DNA from: Anthopleura xanthogrammica
Lineage: Eukaryota > Cnidaria > Anthozoa > Actiniaria > Actiniidae
Direction of reading: 5' to 3'
NCBI GenBank assembly: GCA_964019055.1
Contig: OZ025210.1
Coordinates: forward strand, 1,804,047-1,868,046
Length of the DNA: 64,000 nucleotides
The stretch's first letter is position 1; the number at the start of each line of letters is the position of its first letter. This document shows positions 12,020 to 22,100 of this stretch, piece after piece. The position numbers and the translations under genes were made by a program. Under the pieces are notes generated by a model that was not told the DNA's origin, did no database searches, and saw nothing but the letters and a program-made list of their open reading frames with translations.

Positions 12020-15000
12020 TTAACCCATGAAGACATTAGGTCTGATTCCCATCTTTTCTGTGACATATTTCTGTGCTTTTGCAGCCTCTTTTAAAGAATA
12101 GGTCTGTGCCATTTCTCCCTCTGTTCGCACCAATAGTAATGCTTCATCAAACAGCTCAATGGCTTTTTCTAAGTTGCCCCTGAAATAAAAAGTTGATTAT
12201 AATGTTTAAATAACAGGTGATCTGTATGGGCTTTGTGAAGGAATCTAGGAATGTTTTCCCATTTTAGACCACATGTCGTTCTCTTTAGAATTCATTGATG
12301 AGACTCCACAAACAATCTTATTTCTAAGGAAATAAATACATAGTTTGGAGTGGGAAGACTATTATGAAAAGGTTTATTGTCAACACAAATGAATTCGTTC
12401 CACAAAATGAAAAATAAATGGGATTTAGCAGTGGCATCTCTGGCATAGCTATTGGTTCACTAAAATTTCAATTGGAATTTATGAGTTGCTTTTTGTGGAG
12501 AGGAAAACCAGAGAACCTGGAGGAAAACCTGAAGAGAACCAGGAAGCAACTCTACTTGCATAAGACCCTGAGCCCAGAGGGACTTGATCCTGGGTCGCAT
12601 TGGAGAGATGCGAGCATTCTCACTGCTATCAGCATCCCTGATTCCTAAGTTTCAAATGTTTTAAAAACTACTGGTGTAACCCATGTTCGTAATAATGTAC
12701 CAGACACTATATTACTACTGTTCAAGCTTACCTTTGTACTTCTAATGTTGCTAGAGTTTCATATGCAAAGTCACACTTTTTGTCCAGTTCAATAGCTGAT
12801 TGGACTAAATCAACTGCTTTCTTAAAATCTTGCTTCCACTGGACCATTAGCAAACTAAAAATATAAGACACCATTTTCAACAATTAAGAAAAATTATATA
12901 AAACTCACACAATCATCACTCCTGTAGGGGCTCTTCTGTGAGGTTTGCTCCGTACACACTATCACTACATTTAATATTTACAATACTCAACTAACATGTT
13001 GATTTTTATGGATGGAGGAAAACCGGAGTGCCCGGAGAAAAACCCTCTTGGCAAGGGAGAGAACACATCAACTCAACTTACATGTGGCTCAGCTGGGAAT
13101 AATTGAACCCACAAACCAAGGCGTAAACTACACAGTAGTAAGAGACAGCTTTGCTGTAGCAGCACATGCCACCCACGCGTGCAATGTGATATCCAGATTT
13201 CAAGCAAGAATCTGCAGCTTAAAACACTCACCCTTCATACACCAAGTGAATCGGATTATCTGGTTGGATTTTATGAGCAGCATTAAACTTTTCTAATGCT
13301 TCTTCAAACTCTCCTTGTTCTTGCAGTGCCTTGAAACAAAGAGTCATTTTAATTTTCATCTTTCTATTTTGATAAAAGCCTTGTCACCTAGAAATATTCC
13401 TGGGATGTTCTATTGTTCTTTGGCCAATCAGAAATGACTCTCTAACCACAATGAAAGATATCAATAACGCTTCTGATTAGTTGAGAAACATTTAAAAAAT
13501 AATTCTAGGTGCTCACGCCTCTTCGATTAGCACTGTAAGATACAGTATTTCACAGGTAAAATCACTGTAGGTTCTACTATTTAACCTCTATAAGGTTAGT
13601 TGCAGCTTGGGGGAAGGCTGTGGCTGCCACCTGCAGAACATAGCCTCCCCCGTGATCATCAGATGACGACGAGAGGTTATGTTATTAATCAATTTCAGAT
13701 CTAGTAGCCTCTATTGCTGGGTTTCAATCAGCTGATAAAAGTATTTGAATCTCATTATCTGCTCCAAATGGTGGTCAAACACTGACCACCATGTGCTGTC
13801 AACCAGAAAAAATACTATTGAAAACTTGTGATTCAGCTGATGAACATTTCACACGAGACAGGACATGACGTCAAATGAAACCCAGCTATTAGTCTACTAT
13901 TTGACAGGTAAAACCACTCGTCAATGCGCCAGTACAGAATTACTGTGCATCAGTTTCCACTACTTACCTGTGCATGTAGACTTAATGCATCAGGACTGTC
14001 AGGATTCTCAGAGCCAATTCTTTCAAATTCTTCCATTGCACTCCTGGCCATTAGAGGGCTCTGAGTGACTTGAGCAGTCTTGTATTTACAGTATGCCAGC
14101 TGTACCTTGGCTTGGATGAAGCTTGGGTTCAACTCGATGCATTTTTCAAAGTCTTCTTTGGCTTCATTCAGTCTTTCTGACAAGAAGTTGATCTGAAAAT
14201 AAAATAAAGTAAAAATAAATAAATGGGATTTAACATTGGATTCCACAGAGTGTCTCTTCTTCCACTGGATTCCGATAGGAATTTAGAAGTTAATTTTTTT
14301 GTAGAGGGAGAGTAAGCCGGATAACCTAGAGAAAAGCCCTCAAAGCACAGGAGAGAACCAACCAGTTAAAATCATTGCGTGTGGAGTGTAATTTAGAAAA
14401 TCTACATACTTGTGCTCTGTGATGGTAGATATCTGGATTGGTTGAATCAAGTGTGATAGCTTTCTGAAAGTCTTCAATTGCTTCAGATTCTTTGCCGTCC
14501 TGTACTCGCAAACTTGCTCTCTTCAGGAGACAGTTGATCTTGAGCTACGACATTAATGGCACAAACTTAAGAGATAAAATCTCAAATACTAGTATTACGA
14601 CAGGTTGAAAAATTTAATTGTAGTGGTGTACTGTTAAATATATAACCATGACAATTATTGTGCAGAACTCTTAAAAAAACAAACAGAATCAGCAGCAGGG
14701 CTTGAAATAATGGCTGGTCACTTGCTGGTCATGATGACCAACCAAATTAGTTTTAGCTCAATCACACCTTGTTTCTGGCTCAAAGTTCCTGGTCAAAATG
14801 ACCGGCAAGGCAAATATTTGACCGGGCAAGTTATAATTCTGGCCAGACATTGCAGGATGACTGTCTGTTATTTTAAGCCCTGTCAGAGGTGGCACATTAG
14901 CAGCACTCACCATCCGTACTGCCATATTATAATATCCTACCTTGATATCTACTTTATCGTCATCCATCTCAATCACTTCTGTCAAGTCTTTAACAGCATC

Positions 15001-18000
15001 TTCTAGCTGTGATGTCAGAGTATACATTGTTCCTCTCAAGGCAACAGCCTTGGCATAGCAAGGGCTTTCACCTGAATGGACAAGAAAAAATAATGACAGC
15101 ACAAATTAGTTACTGCACATTACTTATTGTAAGGAAAGTAACAATATGGCAGCATGGTTGCTATGGCAAAATTAATATACCAGTAGCAGCTGGTTGCTAT
15201 GGTGACAGTTGATATGAAATTTGGTTGATATGGCAACTCAATACAGCTTGGGCAGTTGGTTGCCATGCCAATAAATTAGTATGAACTATAGTTGTTATGG
15301 CAACAGGTTGTCATAGATACAGTTTACATACCTCGACCAATCTCTTGGGTGCAATAAACTATGATATTATCAAACTTTTTGTTTTTAATGTCGTCTAATG
15401 CTAACAAGAATGGGGAATCTGCGGCAATACTTTCATCCTCTCGTATGCTGTCTGAAAGAATGTCATCTACAAAGAACAAAAATAACTTTATTCATAACAC
15501 TGATGAAATAATAAATTGTGTTCAGTCGAGTTTTACCATTATACATTACATCATTGTGGCCATGTCGGTGGTATTTAACAAAAGATTTCTCATTAGATTC
15601 CATTATTAATACCACCAACATGGCCACCATTTCTTTGTCATTTCACTCTTGAGAATGTTTGCAAGCCATCAATACTTTAAGTCCTCTGCAAAGAGCTTCT
15701 CACATTTCTTATACAGAAAACTCCAGACATGGCCCATCAAATTTACACGTACTTAAAATGGTCTGAGTTGCAATTTTTTGGTTGTTGGAAGACAAAAACC
15801 CAAAAACATCTGCAAGTTGTGGAGGCTGTTATTTTCATAGAGAAGTTGTAATAATTGTCTCAGTGTTATTATAAAAGTTTTTTTACTTGCCTTGGCTGAA
15901 GGAATCAAGGTAAGCCCTGATGTATGTTGGTGATGGAATGATTGGTTTGCGATCCTGAAAGTAAACAGAACAGAATTATCAGATACTAGAATTTTTCTGA
16001 TACTAATCTCTAATCTTTTCTATTGAAAATTCTATTGCAAACATGACTAGTGTAATGGAAGGTTTTCACATTAGCTACCTGTATGTTGTAGGGGGAAAAC
16101 AAATTTTATGCAATGTTTTTTGCATGACAACAGATTTCATTTCCCAAAGGAAAAAATTTCGATTGTTGTTTTGGCTGTTGTGAAAACCCAGCTGTATACG
16201 CCAATTCTGAACATGGCAGACACACAAGGACTAAGGGAAAAGCCAGCTTGCCGCAGATCACGGACTAGCCTCATTTTCACCTCCTCAATCCAAGCTGTCC
16301 ATTTGAGTCTGCAATGTTATGAATCAGTCTATAGTGAGAGAGTTCACAAACCTTGAAGTGTTCTTGAGCCTTTTCTTTGCCAATTGACTTCAAAACCCTA
16401 TCAGCATGAACCATCCAGTCAGGATTATTGAATCCTTCTAGTAGACATACAGCTGTCAGATCTACAAGGAAACAAACAGCACTAAATCAACTGATTTCAA
16501 TTTCAATTTCAATTTCAATTTCAATTTCAATTTCAATTTCAATTTCAATTTCAATTTCAATTTCAATTTCAATTTCAATTTCAATTTCAATTTCAATTTC
16601 AATTTCAATTTCAATTTCAATTTCAATTTCAATTTCAATTTCAATTTCAATTTCAATTTCAATTTCAATTTCAATTTCAATTTCAATTTCAATTTCAATT
16701 TCAATTTCAATTTCAATTTCAATTTCAATTTCAATTTCAATTTCAATTTCAATTTCAATTTCAATTTCAATTTCAATTTCAATTTCAATTTCAATTTCAA
16801 TTTCAATGACCTTAGAGTACTAGTTCTTTGTTTGATGGTTGCACATGAGAAGACACATGAATATGGATACAACTCAAACAAAGAATCTTATTCTCTAGGG
16901 AATGTCATGTCGTCTGAAAACATTCCACCCAAGCTAACAAGGTCTACCATGCTGTTTACTTGGTCAAATTCCTTACCTTGTAAACACTGTTCTTTCTTAT
17001 CCAGCTGTTCATATGCTCTTGCTCTTCTCATTAAAGCTTTGGTGTATTTGTTGTTAAGCTCAAGAGCTGACAAAAAGTAAAATTACTGTTATGAATGATA
17101 TTACCTTATCAAATAAAGAAGTTGTAGTTTTACATTAATCACAAAAACTAATGAATGTCTGAAACCTGCTAAATTCTAGGCATGACCCTTTCTTGGTTAA
17201 ATTTCTCCTTTTTGTTTTCCTAGGTTTTGTTTTACGGGTGCACTTTATTTGGAGCCTTGCTCTGTTGTGCTGTCCCTCACCTTTTATATTTTTGTCTTAT
17301 AATTATTACATAATATAACATATTATGTTCCTTGTATTATTGTCTTTATTTATATTTTTGATTCATATTTTGTTATTTAGATTTTATATATTTTTAAGGT
17401 GGAAGTTATGTAAATAAATAAATAAATAGGTAAACTTATCCTGAAGTGTTTGAATAGGTAGACATAATGTTTATAACATTGTCATTGTGATGTTAAAGTG
17501 TCAACCATTTTAACAATAGGTTTTGTCACTTTGCTTTGTTGGATTGTCCAATAGATTTCTGGTTAGCAATTAAAATAACAATCAAACAAAACAAATTTCG
17601 TCATTGTACTCCCACCTATCCAAGGCTACAAGGGGAAAATCTATTGTTCTGGTCAACATGGCTGCGGCATGAGAAAGGCCTATGTATATGTACTTCTCCT
17701 TACCTTTTGAAGATTCATCTATCACATCTTCAAATTGTCCCTATAAATGTGAAGAAGATAAATAACTGTTAACATATTATCACAAATAATGGTCTATAAC
17801 ATCATAAATTAATCTATGTATTTGTTAATCTTGGGTCCACTTCCCAGAAGATTTTTTCTCATAGTTCTCCAATTTCCCTCCTTCCACAAAAACGAAAATG
17901 ATAAACAAAGGCGTTCAAATTTAAGAACATTCACAGTTTATGAAGTTTAGAACATGTTCATCACAGATCACAAAAATTAAAAAATCCCATTCACGATTTC

Positions 18001-18828
18001 ACACAAATACCCCATACTGCCCCTGATCAACCCAGAGGTAATTTCGATGTATAATAAAATTAATAATGATATGATAACATAACATAATTAGGGTAAGTTC
18101 TCACCAACTGTTCATATGCTGCAGCCCTGTTTTGATAAAATGTAGCCAGATCTGCTTTGTTGTCTTCTGGGCAAAGATCAATGGCCTCTGAATAGCATTT
18201 CAAGGCTTGTTCATACTTGCGCCCCTTGAAATATTTGTTGCCTCTTAGCTTAGCAGCTAGAGCCTTCTCTGCAGGGGTCTATGAGGACAAAAACAGAGTC
18301 TAATCAAACAAATATCTCACATTTAAGATATAAGTACAGTATAAGTACAGGAATGTACCACAGGAAGCCCATCAATGTGCAGAATTCTGTCACCATTCAA
18401 AACTAAAATACAAGATCAAAGTTTCTGGATATGGTATATATTACATATGAATTAACCTACTATTATGAAATATAGAATATGTGGGTCTCTTGAGGGTAAA
18501 AGAGGCTAAGTCCTGTTGCATCACTCTACAGTACATGTGTGTTGACTTAGTGTTCCTGATCTGTACAAACAATATGTACAATAGCTTTAGGAATACAACA
18601 TTAAAAATACCCTACCATGTGATCAGTAGTATCTTCTGCCTCTGCTTTAGGTGACTCAACGCCTTTAGATGGACTACTGCTATCATGTTCTTCGTCTTCC
18701 TCCTCTTCCTCTGTCCCAGACCTTAAGTACCAAATAGCTCCAGCAGTTACAACTACAGCAACTGGAACGCCAACCAGCAGAGCAAGCTGCCACTTGGCCA
18801 ACCCTAGGGGGGTCTGTTGTTCACTCAT
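12020..18828 (-). CDS. TOMM70: Mitochondrial import receptor TOM70, 13 exons
   Basis: Exons, 5' to 3' on the minus strand: 18828-18616, 18278-18105, 17740-17704, 17066-16977, 16461-16352, 15954-15891, 15466-15332, 15071-14941, 14544-14410, 14192-13968, 13329-13232, 12854-12732, 12179-12020; 564 aa. An N-terminal anchor helix (LALLVGVPVAVVVTAGAIWY, residues 15-34) is followed by an acidic linker and TPR repeats from residue 72 (KLRGNKYFKGRKYEQALKCY). Further TOM70 signatures are AVCLLEGF, VLKSIGKEKAQEH, PDIYHHRAQ and a C-terminal TPR (RGNLEKAIELFDEAL). The family sits in the outer mitochondrial membrane and binds Hsp70/Hsp90-held preproteins. Length is close to human (608). The donor after exon 6 is GC rather than GT. 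The intron between exons 5 and 4 carries a long hexanucleotide array. The gene shares its promoter region with ZC3H13. Confidence 0.95.
12470..12645 (-). mobile_element. tRNA-related SINE copy (minus orientation)
   Basis: On the minus strand it reads GATAGCAGTGAGAATGCTC (A-box-like), then ACCCAGGATCAAGTCCC (B-box-like), then GCAAGTAGAGTTGCTTCC and the GGTTTTCCTCC block. It lies in the last intron of TOM70. Confidence 0.65.
13005..13190 (-). mobile_element. tRNA-related SINE copy (minus orientation)
   Basis: On the plus strand it reads GGAGGAAAACCGGAGTGCCC, GAGAAAAACCC, ACTCAACTTACATGTGG, then TTGAACCCAC in the B-box position. It lies in TOM70 intron 11, just downstream of exon 11. Confidence 0.6.
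13712..13890 (-). repeat. Dispersed repeat, second copy
   Basis: Reverse complement of 8628-8835, located in TOM70 intron 10. Confidence 0.6.
14707..14886 (+). mobile_element. Dispersed repeat, uninterrupted copy
   Basis: Continuous version of the repeat that is split by an insertion at 4470-4880. It lies in TOM70 intron 8. No ORF of its own is supported. Confidence 0.6.
15150..15320. repeat. Degenerate tandem repeat with GTTGCTATGGCAAC-like palindromes
   Basis: Several near-palindromic motifs: GTTGCTATGGCAAA, GTTGCTATGGTGAC, GTTGATATGGCAAC, GTTGCCATGCCAAT, GTTGTTATGGCAAC. They are spaced about 25-50 bp apart in TOM70 intron 7 and resemble the X-box bound by RFX factors. Confidence 0.5.
15885..15890 (-). 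other. GC-type splice donor (TOM70 exon 6)
   Basis: Minus-strand sequence is CCAAG|GCAAGT. Joining here to the exon at 15466 keeps frame and gives the TOM70-like FSQDDILSD. No GT donor nearby does so. Confidence 0.85.
16493..16807. repeat. Uninterrupted (TTTCAA)n hexanucleotide microsatellite, about 52 units
   Basis: A pure array of the hexamer TTTCAA/TTGAAA for about 315 bp with no interruptions. It starts 32 bp upstream of TOM70 exon 5, in the intron. The Ile-Ser and Leu-Lys reading frames through it come from the repeat. Confidence 0.97.
17180..17430 (+). mobile_element. Possible 3' end of a non-LTR retrotransposon
   Basis: AT-rich text ends in TAAATAAATAAATAAATAGG after a T-rich untranslated-like stretch. 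That is the usual look of a truncated LINE or SINE tail. No reverse-transcriptase frame is present. Confidence 0.3.
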
Positions 18829-19123
18829 AGCGTCCTAAGATCGTAAAAAAGGACGATTTTGGAGTTAATTTTGAACGTTCACCAACATGCAACCATGTTA
18901 TTAACCGCGCACGTGGACGGGAAACACCTGCGCATATACACCGCTGATATAAACACCGCAGGCGACTAACATTCGTGACGCGTAACACTGACAAACACCC
19001 CGCCATTTTAAAATGGCCGCCATGACTTGAACCAAACGACAAGAAAAGACTCAAGATCTTCGCTTTTAAAATCTTGAGACTCTTCACTCATAAAGATAGC
19101 AAAGAATATTAACACTTTGTGTG
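18829..19123. promoter_or_regulatory. Shared (bidirectional) promoter region of TOM70 and ZC3H13
   Basis: Only 295 bp separate the two divergent start codons. The stretch is richer in GC and CpG than its surroundings. It contains AAAATGGCCGCCATG near 19010, which resembles a YY1 site. No TATA box was recognised for either side. Both transcription starts must lie here unless a noncoding first exon exists. Confidence 0.65.
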
Positions 19124-22100
19124 ATGTCAGGGCCTCGAATAACGCGTAAAGTTACGGTGGAAGTGAGTAAGAAGGTTACCGAGGTGGGAAGCGTTCCTTC
19201 GTCTGTTGTTCAGCCATCTTCGTCTTCTTCTTCATACAACCCGCGAAGAAGCGTTTTTGAACGGCTAGGACCTGGAGCTGTTGACGTAAGTTATTGTCTT
19301 TAAAGTACTTTTTAGTAAGACGCATCAAACAAATTCTTCATATTGGTTAGAATACAAATAGCCCGTTGAAAAATTTGAATGAAGTTTACCTTTGGTTATC
19401 ACGTGCAAAAACAATAACATAATCAGTATGATTCTTCTGATGAATGTTCTTTTTTCTGAGGTTTTAATTCCCGTTTTCCATTGTTAATGTTTCCAGCTGC
19501 TGCTGCTGTTGTTGTTTCGACTTCAAAAATTATGCTTCTTGTAACTCAAAGTTAATTCATGCTCATACAAAAACAATAATTTTACATATGTCAAGGCTAG
19601 ATATGTTATGATATATGATTTGTTTAACAGCGTAGCAAGACACGTGAGAGCTATCCACCTGATAAGTGTCGTAACTGGCTGCGTGACGGCAGGTGTCCTT
19701 ATGGAAATAACTGTAAATTCCTCCATGGTCCTTATTCAGACCAAAAGCCCAGGAGTAAGAGTGTTAGGAGTATAGTTTCAAGTGGATCTAAAGACAGGTA
19801 GGTGATGTATCTCATAATACAAGTCATTAACTCCTGCTCCTCTCCTCTCATCCCCTCTACCCCTCAACGACACCCTCTTATCACCTCCTTTTCCCCTCTC
19901 CTCCCTTCTCTCTCTTAAGGAAGCCCCCTTTCCTTTCTCTCCACCTTGGGGCCAGATTCACCAAGAATGTTGAAAACCCATGTAACAAAAAGTTTTATTC
20001 TACAAACTCATTTTTTGATCTGTTCTGTTTAATCTCAACGATTCAAACTGATTCTTGGATGATGAAGACATGAAGATTCAGGTGAGTTTTTCATAGCACC
20101 CAAACCAACCTCTACCTCTCCAGTAACTAGCAATCATGAGTTGGGTCTATGTAGGTGTCTTGAATACTACGAGAAGGAAACTTAAACACCATGAAAAAAG
20201 TTATAACTAAACTGACATTTCAGATGTTAGCCCTTCCTCTTTTACTCCAATGAAGGACTAACGTCTGAATTGTCAGTACAGTCAAGGGTGGATCCAAGGG
20301 GAGGGTCAGGGGGGTCCAGACCCCCTGTCATACCTAAGGTTCCATTGTTTGTTTTATCCTAAAATTTAGTTTTGCCACAGGTTTGAAGTGAATTTTGTAA
20401 TGAAGTATACATTTGGACCCCCCTCTCAACGTTTGGACCCCCTCTCAACAAATTCCTGGATCCGCGCTTGACAGTTATAACTTTTTTACATGTATTAACT
20501 CATAAGTTTCATTCTTATTCAGACGTCCATCTACTCCCTCAACATGTATATTTTAAATCTAGTGTAATTAGCTTCTGCTGCAGAAGCCAGATGAGTTGGC
20601 CATCTTTTTTTCACTGTAGTATTCTGTATTTTGTTGTTTCAGATGAAAAATCACAGCAATACCACTCTAGGAGTCAAGATAGTATCGATTATGATGATGA
20701 AGATGAAGAGCAAGAACAAATCAAGAAGAAAAAGAGGCACAAGTCAGAAGAAGATCTGTCAGACTCAACACCAAAGAAAACAACTAAATCGAAGAAGAAA
20801 CACAAGGAGGAAATAGAAGCTGAAGGTGAAGGGCCCTCCAAGAGCTGATTTATCATTATCCTCTACCCCTATGTGGTGTGTAGGGCTGAGCAAGAACTGA
20901 TTGGCTCTAGTTTTCACCATGCATCATGAGTGGTTGTTTCTCCATTGTTTCGAGGATTTTCTTTAAGTTCTCTGGTTTTTCTCCCTACTCAAAACTCAAC
21001 ATACTTAATTCCGATTCGATCTGTGAGTTAGCCATGCCCTGACTTTGATCAGCCCAGAGCTTGTTTCAAGGTTCAATCTTTGAGTTAGCCGTGCCGTGAC
21101 TTTGATCAGCGCACTGGTTGTTTCAGAGGGTTGGATCTGTGAGTTAGCCGTGCACTGGATTACAGAGGTTGTTTCAGGGTTTGATAAAATAGAGGTTATA
21201 TAGAGAGTTAACTTTATGAAGGTGATCCCCTCTAGAGTTCTTTAGAAATTTTAATGTTTTTTTTTTTTTGGTTTTGTCTTAGATGAGGATCGAAAAGCGA
21301 AACGAAAACGCAAGACTCACAAAAAGCGCGATTCCAGTCCCAAGTCGAAACACCGCAGTCCAAAAGAGGACGATGAGGACTGGGATGCCAAGGCAAACAT
21401 GCTGAAGGACTTTGAGCGGCAAATGAAAGATGCAGAGAACTGGGAAGACCAGGGTGGTGAAATGGATTATGATCGGCAGTTGGAGCTTGAAAGACGTCGG
21501 CAAGATCTACAGAGGCAGCTTGCTTTGATAGATGAAGAAGACGCTGCCGCGAGCGCTGAGGATATAGCTCAATGGAAAGGAGAGAAGGAGGAGGAACCGA
21601 AGAAGGTGCCGATAGTTCACAGCAGGCTGCATCCTGAACCATCAGCTGGTACTCCCTCTGACGACGGGACTGTACCTCAGCTGACAACCACTAAAAAGAA
21701 GAAGAAGAAGAAACTTGACTCGGAAGGTGAGGGGACAAAGGTAAAGAAAAAGAAAGAAGCTTCTCCAAGGAGAAAAGACGAACCGAAGCGCAAGGTTGTA
21801 GCCAAGGCAGACGAAGATGTTCCAGTAAGAAAGGAGATCCCTCCAGAACTAGAGAGAGTAGTGAAGGAGAGTACAGGTTACGTCGGCTCAAGTGATGACA
21901 CGGAGTTGGCAGAGCATCACCAAACCAAGAAGAAAGTCAGGAAGAAATTATCTGGGGGTGGGGGTAGGGAGAAACACGTCCCTGAGACTCACCCCGAGGG
22001 TAGTCCCCCACGGGAGCGCGTTGAACAGCCTATTCGTAAGCGGCCAGAGGAAGAGGAATATAGGCATCATGGGGGGTTAAGCCCTCATGTGAAGCCCACC

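Noticed and set aside
16428..16881. Ile-Ser and Leu-Lys repeat proteins on both strands
   Set aside because: They are translations of the TTTCAA hexanucleotide array in a TOM70 intron.
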